This document shows, in pieces, positions 1 through 8,347 of a stretch of 64,000 bases of DNA. A model generated the notes under the pieces. It did not search any database. It had not been told where the DNA came from and saw nothing but the letters and a program-made list of their open reading frames with translations. The stretch's first letter is position 1. Every line of letters begins with the position of its first letter. Source of the stretch: Adlercreutzia equolifaciens (GTDB lineage Bacteria > Actinomycetota > Coriobacteriia > Coriobacteriales > Eggerthellaceae); contig NZ_JARFIK010000002.1 of NCBI RefSeq assembly GCF_029076695.1, forward strand, positions 310,001 through 374,000. Direction: 5' to 3'. The position numbers were made by a program, and so were the translations under genes.

Positions 1-1854
1 TCGGGCTCGCTCTTGCTGACCATTGGTGATGCTGTAGAGCGCCGTCTGGGCGATAAGGACAGTATCATTTACTATGCTCAGGAGCTAAACCAGGCTACAT
101 ATAACCTTACACGCATGAATTTGGTAATGCGCGGTATTAAGCCAGCTAATATCGTTGTGCGCAATGGCGATACGCTGGAAGAAGACTGGCCCTATTTTGA
201 CGATTCCGACCCAGCGGGTAGCTATGATCCGCTTTACGTGGACGCGGTGGTCTCTAATCCTCCTTACTCCCAGCGCTGGGAACCGGAGGGGAAAGATACC
301 GACATCCGTTTCGCCTATGGAGTGGCTCCGCGTTCGAAAGCGGACTACGCTTTCTTGCTGCATGATCTTTTCCATCTGAAGCCCTCGGGCGTCATGTGCA
401 TCGTTTTGCCCCATGGCGTGTTGTTCCGTGGGGGCGAGGAGGGGGCGATTCGTCGCAACCTCATCGAGAACGATAAAATTGCGGCAATTATCGGTCTTCC
501 GGCGAATATTTTCTTCGGCACTGGCATACCTACTATTGTGATGGTGCTGCGCCAGAAGCGTGCTGAAAATGACGTCCTCATCATCGATGCCTCTAAAGGG
601 TTTGAGAAGGTCGGCAAGAACAACCAGCTGCGTTCCTCGGATATTCGTCGTATCGTCGATGTGGTAACTGCAAGGGCGACCATCGAAGGATTTTCTCGCC
701 TTGTGTCCAAGGATGAGATTCGCGAGAACGACTACAACCTGAATATTCCGCGATACGTTGACTCTTCTGAGCCAGCCGAGACGTGGGATTTGTACGCCTC
801 GATGTTCGGCGGTATCCCTAACCAGGAGATTGATGGGCTATCGGTCTATTGGGAAGCGCTACCCGGGTTGCGCGAAGCGCTGTTCGCAGGGGAGAATAGC
901 CATTGCTCAAAACTGATTTCCGAGGATGTACGCGAGGTCGTAGAGAATGATGCGGCGGTGAAAGCATACCTTGGCGCTTACTCTAATGATTTTGCCAGTC
1001 TGCGAGGTGAGCTTATCTCCTCCCTCATAGGGGGATGGGAGACGGTGGATGCAGCTGGTGAAGAGGCGGCTGTGGCGCAGCGTATTTTTCAGCGCATCGA
1101 ACCATTCTCCCTGGTAGATAAGTATCAGGCCTACCAGGTGCTCGACGATGCGTGGAAGACTATTTCTGCCGACCTTGAGATGCTGCAGACCGAAGGTTTC
1201 GACGCGGCGCGCAAAGTCGATCCTCTCATGGTTCTCAAAAAGAAGTCCGGCAAGGATGTAGAGGCGCAAGATGGCTGGAAAGGGCATGTGCTTCCCTTCG
1301 ACCTGGTGCAGCGCGAGCTCCTTGCCGATGACGCGGCGGCGCTTGAGTCGCTTCAAAATGAGCTCAATCGCGTTTCGGGAGCATGCTCTGCATTGAAGGA
1401 TGAGCTGCCAAAGGCTGAAGACGATGAGGAAACGGACGAGGTTTCTGCCGATTTGTCCGAGGAAGAGATTGAGGCTAAGCAGCGAGAGCTAGCCACCCTT
1501 CAAAAGCGCGAAAAAGCGCTCAAGAAAGAGGTGAAGGAGGGCGTGACTAACCTCGAGGAGAAAACGCGTCAGGTTGTTGAGTCGCTTACCGATGAGCAAG
1601 TGTACGAGTTGCTCGAAGAGAAGTGGGTGACTCCTCTTATGGGGGATCTGCTTGCGCTTCCCCAAAAGGCAGTCGATCAGCTGGTCAAAAGCATTAATGC
1701 TTTGGCGGACAAATACCAAGATACTTACGCCTCAATTGCATCGCAGATTAGTGAAGCAGAGCGAGAGTTAGATGAAATGCTCGGACAGCTTGTCGGGAAC
1801 GAATTCGACATGCTAGGTATCGCAGAGCTCCGCAAGCTTCTGGCGGGTGAGTAG
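1..1854 (+). CDS. hsdM: Type I restriction-modification DNA methyltransferase subunit HsdM (5' end missing)
   Basis: This is the adenine-N6 methyltransferase and modification subunit of a type I R-M complex, which works with HsdS and HsdR. The reading frame is open from base 1 and begins inside the S-adenosylmethionine motif (Ser-Gly-Ser-Leu-Leu-Leu), so the true start and the N-terminal helical domain lie upstream of the window. The catalytic NPPY motif is at 256-267, followed by typical N6-MTase core sequence. The C-terminal third, from about base 1300, is charged and predicted coiled coil, as in HsdM proteins with an extended HsdS-contact region. The stop codon lies 1 base before the preferred hsdS ATG, so the two genes are translationally coupled. 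Base composition is more AT-rich than the core genes after 9.5 kb, which suggests acquisition by transfer. Confidence 0.95.
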   Translation, partial: SGSLLLTIGDAVERRLGDKDSIIYYAQELNQATYNLTRMNLVMRGIKPANIVVRNGDTLEEDWPYFDDSDPAGSYDPLYVDAVVSNPPYSQRWEPEGKDTDIRFAYGVAPRSKADYAFLLHDLFHLKPSGVMCIVLPHGVLFRGGEEGAIRRNLIENDKIAAIIGLPANIFFGTGIPTIVMVLRQKRAENDVLIIDASKGFEKVGKNNQLRSSDIRRIVDVVTARATIEGFSRLVSKDEIRENDYNLNIPRYVDSSEPAETWDLYASMFGGIPNQEIDGLSVYWEALPGLREALFAGENSHCSKLISEDVREVVENDAAVKAYLGAYSNDFASLRGELISSLIGGWETVDAAGEEAAVAQRIFQRIEPFSLVDKYQAYQVLDDAWKTISADLEMLQTEGFDAARKVDPLMVLKKKSGKDVEAQDGWKGHVLPFDLVQRELLADDAAALESLQNELNRVSGACSALKDELPKAEDDEETDEVSADLSEEEIEAKQRELATLQKREKALKKEVKEGVTNLEEKTRQVVESLTDEQVYELLEEKWVTPLMGDLLALPQKAVDQLVKSINALADKYQDTYASIASQISEAERELDEMLGQLVGNEFDMLGIAELRKLLAGE

Positions 1855-1855
1855 C

Positions 1856-3088
1856 ATGGATGATCAGCGTAAGTCGGAAAACGCCTGCATGCCGGCTCTT
1901 CGTTTCGAGGGCTTCACCGATCCTTGGGAACAGCGTAAGCTAGGGGAGATGTATGCTCGATCATCAGAGAAAAACGACGGGACGATCAAAGGGGATCGCA
2001 TTATCTCCGTCGCCACAATGAAGTTCAATCCGGAGCAGAGATTTTCCGGAAAAGACTATCTGCAAACCTACAATATCATGAGGCTAGGGGACATTGCGTT
2101 CGAGGGACACCATAGCAAGGATTTCATGTATGGAAGATTCGTCGAAAACACCATCGGGCCGGGTATTATTTCCCATATCTTCGATGTTTTTTCACCAAAA
2201 GGTGAGTATGATCTTCTGTACTGGAAGTACGCTATCAATCTCGAGAAGATAATGCGTCCTGTGCTGGTGAAGACCACGAAAGCGTCAACGATGATGCACA
2301 ATCTTGTTGCATCGGACTTTCTTGAAGAGGAAATACCCGTACCGGCGGTTGCTGAGCAGCAGGCCATCGGCTCGCTCTTCGCCAAGCTCGACTCCCTCAT
2401 CACCCTTCATCAGCGTAAGCACGACAAGCTCAAGACCGTAAAACAATCGCTGCTGGAAAAGATGTTTCCGAAAGAAGGGGAAAGTGAACCTGAGATTCGC
2501 TTCGAGGGCTTCACCGATCCTTGGGAACAGCGTAAGCTGGGGGAGGTGGCTGGCTTTACCAAAGGCGTCGGTTATTCCAAATCCGATATCAAAAAGCAAG
2601 GAACCCCATTTATCCACTATGGCCGCCTCTATACTTCCTACCAACTTGCGATCACAAGTGTCGACACCTTCGCCGATGAGGCCGATGGCTCTATTGTTAG
2701 TACTGGGTGTGAGGTGATAACTCCATCCTCTGGCGAAACCGCAGAAGACATTGCTATCGCTACAGCTGTGCTCTCACCTGGTATTTTGTTGGGAGGAGGC
2801 TTGAATGTTGTTTTACCAGATGCGAACCTTGATTCGGTGTTTCTTGCCCTCAGCATTTCCAATGGCGTTCAGCATAGAGAGCTTGCAGGAAAGGCGCAGG
2901 GGAAATCAGTCGTCCATCTTTACAACGACGATCTTGCGACATCGAGCCTTCGATTGCCGATCTTGGCCGAACAGCAGGCCATCGGCGCGCTTTTCGCCAA
3001 GATCGACTCCCTCATCACCCTTCATCAGCGTGAGCTTGATGTGCTAAAGAATCTCAAGCAGGCTTTACTTGAGAAGATGTTCGTTTGA
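1856..3088 (+). CDS. hsdS: Type I restriction-modification specificity subunit HsdS (expressed copy)
   Basis: HsdS chooses the bipartite DNA target for the HsdM/HsdR complex. The protein has two target-recognition halves. Each opens with the same motif (RFEGFTDPWEQRKLGE) and closes with EQQAIG...DSLITLHQR, followed by a helical conserved region ending in LLEKMF. The ATG at 1856 is preferred because GGGTGAG lies seven bases upstream. A GTG at 1847, overlapping hsdM, is the alternative. At the DNA level the two half boundaries are near-identical repeats (1901-1947 with 2501-2548, and 2387-2419 with 3002-3034), and these recur in the silent cassettes at 7.2-8.3 kb. The gene can therefore probably exchange its recognition domains by recombination. 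Confidence 0.93.
   Translation: MDDQRKSENACMPALRFEGFTDPWEQRKLGEMYARSSEKNDGTIKGDRIISVATMKFNPEQRFSGKDYLQTYNIMRLGDIAFEGHHSKDFMYGRFVENTIGPGIISHIFDVFSPKGEYDLLYWKYAINLEKIMRPVLVKTTKASTMMHNLVASDFLEEEIPVPAVAEQQAIGSLFAKLDSLITLHQRKHDKLKTVKQSLLEKMFPKEGESEPEIRFEGFTDPWEQRKLGEVAGFTKGVGYSKSDIKKQGTPFIHYGRLYTSYQLAITSVDTFADEADGSIVSTGCEVITPSSGETAEDIAIATAVLSPGILLGGGLNVVLPDANLDSVFLALSISNGVQHRELAGKAQGKSVVHLYNDDLATSSLRLPILAEQQAIGALFAKIDSLITLHQRELDVLKNLKQALLEKMFV
1901..1947 (+). repeat. hsdS 5' recombination repeat, copy 1
   Basis: This copy contains the core TGGGAACAGCGTAAGCT, which also occurs at 2501-2548, at 7815-7844 and, inverted, at 7694-7718. It encodes the WEQRKLGE start of a target-recognition half. It differs from the others just after the core (TAGGGGAG instead of TGGGGGAG). 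Confidence 0.75.
2387..2419 (+). repeat. hsdS 3' recombination repeat, copy A
   Basis: This copy contains CTCATCACCCTTCATCAGCG, encoding DSLITLHQR at the end of the first recognition half. The same DNA recurs at 3002-3034, 8303-8335 and, inverted, at 7197-7226. Confidence 0.75.
2501..2548 (+). repeat. hsdS 5' recombination repeat, copy 2
   Basis: This copy contains TGGGAACAGCGTAAGCTGGG and opens the second recognition half. It matches the inverted cassette boundary at 7694-7718 over about 28 bases, long enough to serve as an inversion site. Confidence 0.75.
3002..3034 (+). repeat. hsdS 3' recombination repeat, copy B
   Basis: This copy contains CTCATCACCCTTCATCAGCG near the 3' end of the expressed hsdS. 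An inversion with the opposite-facing copy at 7197-7226 would flip the antitoxin-fic-hsdR block. Confidence 0.75.
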
Positions 3089-3119
3089 TACTTACGCTGT
3101 GCCTAGATAGGAGATTGCC

Positions 3120-3302
3120 ATGGATCGTAAACGGGTAATTGCTGAAGCCATCCATTCGGGCGAAATGGAAGGCGCGTACGTTTCTGCTGAGTTTCGCGAG
3201 GATGCTGACGAGTATGTAGCAGGAGAGATTTCCATCGAGGAGCTCATGCGGCGAACAAAGCGCCGTTGGACGGTTGAGGGCAAGGCAGTCTCTCATGGCT
3301 GA
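3120..3302 (+). CDS. VbhA-like Fic antitoxin
   Basis: This 60-residue protein sits immediately upstream of, and overlaps by 8 bases, the Fic gene. It is the expected size of a class I Fic antitoxin such as VbhA of Bartonella. In that family an inhibitory helix with the motif (S/T)xxxE(G/N) places a glutamate in the Fic active site and blocks ATP positioning. Here residues 13-18 read SGEMEG, which fits the motif exactly, with Glu17 as the inhibitory residue. A short GGAG precedes the ATG by six bases. The role is inferred from motif, size and position together. Toxin and antitoxin are probably co-translated with the R-M genes. Confidence 0.85.
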   Translation: MDRKRVIAEAIHSGEMEGAYVSAEFREDADEYVAGEISIEELMRRTKRRWTVEGKAVSHG

Positions 3303-3939
3303 TTTCGTGGATCCGTACATTGATCCAGCCACGGGCGTTCTGAGGAATCTTGTCGGGGCCTCTACATATGATGAACTGCGCAATGCCGAAGGTGAACTTA
3401 TCGCTATGCGTACGAGTGAGTTTCTAGAAGAACTCCCCTTCTGCGTCACGGGTTCGATGGACGATTTTTTGCGTATCCACCAGTGGCTTTTTCGGGATAT
3501 CTATGATTGGGCCGGGAAACCGCGCACTGTCGAAATACGGAAGAGTCGTGAGGGGTCAGAATTCTTCCTTCCGTCTCCGAATATTCCGATGGGGTTCGAT
3601 TGGGCACAGGACGAGTTACGCAAAGACGACATGCTTAAGGGCCTTTCGACATCGCAGTTTTCTCAGCGGTTGGCCTACCACTTCGACAACTACAACTTCA
3701 TACATCCGTTTCGCGAGGGCAATGGTCGAACGCAGCGGCTTTTTTGGACGCTGCTGTGCCATGACGCTGGGTTTGATTTGGACTGGCGGCTCGTTTCGGG
3801 CGAGGAAAACGACGAGGCGAGCAGGGCCGCAGCAGAGGACATGGATTTATCGGGATTGATCGCCATGTTCGAGCGCATATCTTCCCCTTGCGACCCCGCC
3901 GTCCCCCTTAATCAGGGTTTGCTCAAGCTGAACAAATAG
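3295..3939 (+). CDS. Fic family AMP-transferase toxin
   Basis: Fic proteins transfer AMP, or occasionally another nucleotide moiety, from a nucleotide to target hydroxyl groups. The complete catalytic motif HPFREGNGRTQR begins at His137 and matches the consensus HPFx(D/E)GNGRxxR, so the enzyme should be active. The flap and helical core (IHQWLFRDIYDWAGK, residues about 61-75) are also present. The ATG at 3295 is chosen because it overlaps the antitoxin stop, a common coupled arrangement, and gives 214 residues. The pair lies between hsdS and hsdR, so it may act as an addiction or abortive-infection module tied to the R-M system. The target is unknown. VbhT inactivates gyrase and topoisomerase IV, which is a family precedent only. 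Confidence 0.9.
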   Translation: MADFVDPYIDPATGVLRNLVGASTYDELRNAEGELIAMRTSEFLEELPFCVTGSMDDFLRIHQWLFRDIYDWAGKPRTVEIRKSREGSEFFLPSPNIPMGFDWAQDELRKDDMLKGLSTSQFSQRLAYHFDNYNFIHPFREGNGRTQRLFWTLLCHDAGFDLDWRLVSGEENDEASRAAAEDMDLSGLIAMFERISSPCDPAVPLNQGLLKLNK

Positions 3940-3951
3940 GAGGAATGTTCA

Positions 3952-6900
3952 ATGGTGTTCGACAGCGAGTCGGCCTTCGAAGAAGCGGTCATTGAAACGC
4001 TCAAAGCCTACGGCTGGGATGATATTGGGGGAGTGCTCAAGTACCCAACTGAGCAGGATCTTATCGACAACTGGGCCTCCATCCTCTTTGAGAACAACAA
4101 GCATCGCGATTGTCTGAATGATGTGCCGCTCACTGAGGGCGAGATGCGGCAGATTATTGAGAAGTTGGTGGCCGAGCGGACGCCAGTGGCTATCAACGAA
4201 CTTATCAACGGACGCGAGATTGTTATCAAGCGAGACAATCCCGAAGACGGCCTTCATATTGGGCGCGACGTGGCGCTGCGTATCTTTCATCCTGCGGAAA
4301 TTGCCGGAGGAAGCACGCGCTACCAAATTGCTCAGCAGCCTGTTTTTCCGTCGAAGTCGAAATTGGGACACGACCGCCGGGGCGATCTTATGCTGCTCAT
4401 TAACGGCATGCCCCTGTTCCATATCGAGCTCAAGAAAAGCGGCGTGCCGGTTTCCCAGGCCGTGGGGCAGATCCAGAAGTACGCGCATGAGGGTGTGTTT
4501 GAGCGCTTGTTCTCGCTTGTTCAGATCTTTGTTGCGATGAACCCCGAGGAAACGAAGTACTTTGCCAACCCGGGGCCCGATGGCGCCTTTAACGAGAAGT
4601 TCATGTTCCACTGGGCTGATTACAACAACGAGCCCATTAACCGGTGGAATGACGTTATCAAATACCTGCTTAGCATCCCCATGGCCCATCAGCTTATCGG
4701 CTATTACACCGTAGCCGATGATTCGGATGGCGTGCTGAAGGTGATGCGCAGCTATCAGTACTTCGCGGCGAGTCGCATCTCCGACCGCGTGACGGTGGTG
4801 AATCGCGATAAGTTGTGGGGAGCGCGCGGTTTGAAGGGCGGCTATATCTGGCATACCACTGGCAGCGGCAAAACCATGACAAGTTTCAAGTGCGCGCAGC
4901 TTATTGCCAACTCAAAAGATGCCGAAAAGGTGGTCTTCCTAGTTGATCGTATCGAGTTGGGTACGCAATCGCTAGAGCAGTACCGCTCTTTCGCCAACGA
5001 GTCGGAATCGGTGCAGGCAACGGAGAGCACCGATGTGCTGAAGGCTAAACTGAGGAGCAACGATCCGTCTGATACGCTCATTGTCACTTCAATTCAGAAA
5101 ATGGGCAATATCGACGAGGATGCGCTGAGCGCGCGAGATTTGGAGGCTATTCGCAAAAAGCGTCTCGTATTCATTGTGGATGAATGCCATCGCTCCACAT
5201 TTGGCAAGAACATGGAGACTATCCGCAAGACGTTCCCCGGGGCTCTGATGTTCGGGTTTACCGGTACGCCTATTCAGGATGAGAACAAGAAGGGTCTCAG
5301 TACTACGAGCGACGTGTTCGGCGATTGCCTGCACCGTTACAGTATCGCCGACGGCATTCGTGACGGTAACGTACTCGGATTCGACACGTACCCGGTAAGT
5401 ACTTTTGATCCCTTCGAGCTTCGTAATGAGGTGGCCCTGGCTGAAGCGAAGGCTAGCAGTATCGAAGAGGTGCGAGGCGATCCTCGCCGGGAGCAGGTAT
5501 ACTATTACGTCATGGATCTTCCTATGGAGCCGACGCTCGATGGCGAGGGGAAACCGTGCAAAGGCGTTGAATCTATGGTGCCCGAGGCGCAGTATGGTAC
5601 GCCAGATCAGGATCGACCTACCGAGCATCAGCGGCAGGTGGTCGCCGACATACTGAGACATTGGATGCAGTTCAGTCGATTCAGCAAGTTCCACGGTATC
5701 TTTGCCACCCATTCCATTCCCGAGGCACTCGATTACTATCAGCTTTTCAAGCAGGGAAAGCCAGAGCTTGCCGTGACCGTGCTCGTTGATCCTTCCATTG
5801 ACAATGAGGCTGAGAAGATAGACAAGGCGCTCATAAAACAGGACGCGCTTGCTGAAGTGATCGACGATTACAATAAGCGCTACGGTAAAGAGTACTCGCT
5901 GCCTATGTGGGCGTCGTTTAAGCTGGATGTGTCGAACCGTCTGGCTCACAAGCGCCCCTACCTGGGCATCGATAAGAAGCCGGAAGAGCAGCTCGACTTG
6001 CTCATTGTGGTAGACCAAATGCTCACGGGCTTCGATTCCAAATGGGTGAACACGCTGTATTTGGACAAGATGCTGCGTTATGAAATGATTATTCAGGCTT
6101 TCAGTCGAACGAATCGACTGTTCAACGAGAGCGAAAAGCCTCACGGCACCATTCGCTACTATCGTAGGCCGTACACCATGAAGCAAAACATCGAAGAGGC
6201 AGTGGCGCTGTACTCAGGCGACAAGCCACTCGATCTGTTTGTTCCGAAGTTGAGGGAGAATCTGATCTCACTGAACTTGGTGTACGAGGATATCGTCGCG
6301 GTGTTCGAAGACAACGGCGTGGCCGATTTCTCTCGATTGCCTGACGCGCCTGAGGCCAAGGGTAAGTTCGCCTCGCTCTTTCGCGAATTTAACATGCTGC
6401 TTGATGCATGCAAGGTGCAGGGCTTTACTTGGGAGCAGGAATTGTACGTTTTCGACGTTGATGGTCGGTTGAGCGAAGATGTGTCGATTGAGGATGTGCC
6501 CAATGGCGGAGATGCTCTGGCTTACGATGGGGAGGCGATTTTTTCTCTGTGTAGCGAAGCCGACTATCTTATTTTTGCCCAACGCTACAAGGAGCTGGAG
6601 CCGCGGGGCACGGGTGAGCGTCCTGGCGATTCGATCCCCTATGATCTGAGCGGGCATCTAATGGAGATCGACACTACTAAGATCGATCAGGATTATATGA
6701 ATGCGAACTTCACCAAGTGGTTGAAGGAGCTGGAGGTTGAGGGCTCAAACGCCGAGGCGGCCGAGGCTGCCTTGGCAGCTCTGCATAAGAGCTTTGCGAG
6801 TTTAAGCCAAGAAGAGCAGAAGTACGCAACCTTGTTCATCCACGATGTGCAGAGCGGTGACGTGTTCGTTGATCCGGGCAAAACGTTCCGCGATTACGTG

Positions 6901-7182
6901 ACGGAATATCAGCGTCATGCCAAGGATGTTCAGATTGCCAAAGCGTCTCAAGTGCTTGGAGTCGACGGGGCCTTATTGGCGGAACTGCTAGAAGCGGCTC
7001 CCGATGAGGCCAGCCTGAACGAGTTCGGGCGTTTCGATAAGCTTGTCGATACTGTCGACACTGATCTTGCGAGAAAGTATTTATCAGCTGCTGAAGGTAC
7101 GCCGATCCCGTCGTTCAAAACAAAAATGAAGGCTCATGGGCTGCTCAAGCGCTTCGTGCTAGAAGGAGGCATAGATCTGTAA
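3952..7182 (+). CDS. hsdR: Type I restriction endonuclease and translocase subunit HsdR
   Basis: HsdR is the motor and nuclease subunit that translocates DNA and cuts unmodified molecules. The 1076-residue length is usual. An N-terminal PD-(D/E)xK-type nuclease region (GDLMLL...HIELKK, about residues 145-165) comes first. The SF2 helicase motor follows, with Walker A TTGSGKTM at about 302-309 and a DECH box at about 410-413, then motif III FTGTP and motif VI QAFSRTNR. The C-terminal helical region should contact HsdM/HsdS. A strong AGGAGG precedes the ATG. The gene is separated from hsdS by the fic module and is bounded downstream by an inverted hsdS cassette, so it lies between inverted repeats. 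Confidence 0.95.
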   Translation: MVFDSESAFEEAVIETLKAYGWDDIGGVLKYPTEQDLIDNWASILFENNKHRDCLNDVPLTEGEMRQIIEKLVAERTPVAINELINGREIVIKRDNPEDGLHIGRDVALRIFHPAEIAGGSTRYQIAQQPVFPSKSKLGHDRRGDLMLLINGMPLFHIELKKSGVPVSQAVGQIQKYAHEGVFERLFSLVQIFVAMNPEETKYFANPGPDGAFNEKFMFHWADYNNEPINRWNDVIKYLLSIPMAHQLIGYYTVADDSDGVLKVMRSYQYFAASRISDRVTVVNRDKLWGARGLKGGYIWHTTGSGKTMTSFKCAQLIANSKDAEKVVFLVDRIELGTQSLEQYRSFANESESVQATESTDVLKAKLRSNDPSDTLIVTSIQKMGNIDEDALSARDLEAIRKKRLVFIVDECHRSTFGKNMETIRKTFPGALMFGFTGTPIQDENKKGLSTTSDVFGDCLHRYSIADGIRDGNVLGFDTYPVSTFDPFELRNEVALAEAKASSIEEVRGDPRREQVYYYVMDLPMEPTLDGEGKPCKGVESMVPEAQYGTPDQDRPTEHQRQVVADILRHWMQFSRFSKFHGIFATHSIPEALDYYQLFKQGKPELAVTVLVDPSIDNEAEKIDKALIKQDALAEVIDDYNKRYGKEYSLPMWASFKLDVSNRLAHKRPYLGIDKKPEEQLDLLIVVDQMLTGFDSKWVNTLYLDKMLRYEMIIQAFSRTNRLFNESEKPHGTIRYYRRPYTMKQNIEEAVALYSGDKPLDLFVPKLRENLISLNLVYEDIVAVFEDNGVADFSRLPDAPEAKGKFASLFREFNMLLDACKVQGFTWEQELYVFDVDGRLSEDVSIEDVPNGGDALAYDGEAIFSLCSEADYLIFAQRYKELEPRGTGERPGDSIPYDLSGHLMEIDTTKIDQDYMNANFTKWLKELEVEGSNAEAAEAALAALHKSFASLSQEEQKYATLFIHDVQSGDVFVDPGKTFRDYVTEYQRHAKDVQIAKASQVLGVDGALLAELLEAAPDEASLNEFGRFDKLVDTVDTDLARKYLSAAEGTPIPSFKTKMKAHGLLKRFVLEGGIDL

Positions 7183-7193
7183 AGGCTCCCTCA

Positions 7194-7811
7194 TCACTTA
7201 CGCTGATGAAGGGTGATGAGCGAGTCAAGCCGCTGGAAGAAAGAGCCTATGGCTTGTTGCTCAGGAACTTCGTTTGGCATCCAAACGCGCATGCCCTCAA
7301 CATCAGATCCGTTATAAGAAGGCAGTGCCCCAGTTTGAATTAGACTTGTAAAGTCCAGTCTCTCAAATAATGATTGCCCGAAGCCTGGGTCGATGGAATC
7401 AACGTCCATCGAGAAAGCCATGGTGTTGTTGTCCAACAAAAACGGCTCATTTACCAGCCGCTTTCTATTAAGCATTACAGCTGCACCGACTTTTGCAAAA
7501 AAAATCGCTGGCACTTGAGACACTGGGCGCCAGCCCATTCGAGATAGTTGTTCATCGGTCACATAGTTATTGGAGTGAATAAGAACTCGCTCATTTCCGG
7601 GCGTATTCATGTCAGAGACTTTGAAGAAAGGAACTCCTTTTTCTCCGCCTTGTTCGGCATCAGGAAACCCGACACCTGAAGTCGTAAACCCGACCTCCCC
7701 CAGCTTACGCTGTTCCCAAGAAAGCGTTGCAGTTAATACTCCACTGTTTGTCGGGCAAGGTGGCACAACCGGTATACCCACGAGCCGCACTTCATAGCCG
7801 CCAGCGTGCAA
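7194..7811 (-). CDS. Silent hsdS half-gene cassette (inverted)
   Basis: This frame encodes one HsdS recognition half. It opens with SWEQRKLGEV (7694-7718 on the minus strand), has a variable domain, and ends EQQAIGSFFQRLDSLITLHQRK at a TGA directly after the 3' repeat. It lacks the second half, the normal N-terminal RFEGFTDP segment and a credible ribosome binding site; the sequence upstream of WEQRKLGE to 7811 shows no homology. It is therefore best read as a storage cassette rather than a translated gene. It faces the plus-strand cassette at 7815 across a spacer of about 95 bp. An inversion with the expressed hsdS through the shared repeats would substitute its recognition domain. Confidence 0.8.
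   Translation of the reverse strand: MHAGGYEVRLVGIPVVPPCPTNSGVLTATLSWEQRKLGEVGFTTSGVGFPDAEQGGEKGVPFFKVSDMNTPGNERVLIHSNNYVTDEQLSRMGWRPVSQVPAIFFAKVGAAVMLNRKRLVNEPFLLDNNTMAFSMDVDSIDPGFGQSLFERLDFTSLIQTGALPSYNGSDVEGMRVWMPNEVPEQQAIGSFFQRLDSLITLHQRK
7197..7226 (-). repeat. hsdS 3' recombination repeat, copy C (inverted)
   Basis: This is the reverse complement of the 3' repeat, carrying TTCATCAGCGTAAG on the minus strand. It matches the copies at 2387, 3002 and 8303, with one visible difference (GCTCATC for CCTCATC). Confidence 0.75.
7694..7718 (-). repeat. hsdS 5' recombination repeat, copy 3 (inverted)
   Basis: On the minus strand this reads TGGGAACAGCGTAAGCTGGG followed by GGAGG. It is identical in its core to copy 2 in the expressed hsdS and is inverted relative to it. 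Confidence 0.75.
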
Positions 7812-7814
7812 CTG

Positions 7815-8338
7815 CTTGGGAACAGCGTAAGCTGGGGGAAGTTGCGCAGCACCTTCAGTATGGCGTGGGCGCCTCGGCCGTGCCTTATGACGGTGAAATT
7901 AAATATTTGCGAATCACAGATATCGATGATGAAACGCATGAATTTCTGAACGAGGACCTGACTTCACCCGATCCTGAGTTCTGCATTGGTGATGATTCGT
8001 ATCTACAGAAAGGCGACATCGTCTTTGCGCGGACTGGCGCAAGCGTAGGAAAAACATATTTGAACAGGGATGATGACGGAGGGATTGTTTACGCTGGCTT
8101 TCTTATTCGTGCCCGATTGAGTCAAGATGCAGACCCTGAGTTTGTCTATCAACAGACACTGACAGAGCCTTATGCGAAGTTTGTCGAGATAACATCGCAG
8201 CGTTCAGGGCAACCTGGCATCAATGCCATTGAGTACGGCGAGTGGGAATTAGCGTGGTGTTCTTGGAAAGAACAGCGTCTTATCGGCTCTTTCTTCCAAC
8301 GGCTCGACTCCCTCATCACCCTTCATCAGCGTGAGTGA
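7815..8338 (+). CDS. Silent hsdS half-gene cassette (direct)
   Basis: This is a second HsdS half with its own recognition domain, from WEQRKLGEVAQHLQYGVG to SFFQRLDSLITLHQRE and a TGA at 8336. The frame is open back to 7727, but that stretch (RAALHSRQRATA and upstream) is not HsdS-like. There is no convincing start codon with a ribosome binding site, so the coordinates given begin at the conserved repeat. It lies in direct orientation with the expressed gene. Direct-repeat recombination would delete fic-hsdR, whereas flipping the 7.2-8.3 kb cassette pair would first bring it into inverted orientation. It lies end to end with the recombinase gene. Confidence 0.78.
8303..8335 (+). repeat. hsdS 3' recombination repeat, copy D
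   Basis: This copy contains CTCATCACCCTTCATCAGCG at the end of the direct cassette, ending 12 bases before the recombinase stop codon. Confidence 0.75.
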
Positions 8339-8347
8339 TGGGTATCG

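Noticed and set aside
7727-7814. N-terminal extension of the plus-strand silent cassette as a real gene start
   Set aside because: Residues encoded here are not HsdS-like and have no ribosome binding site; it overlaps the opposite cassette's leader.
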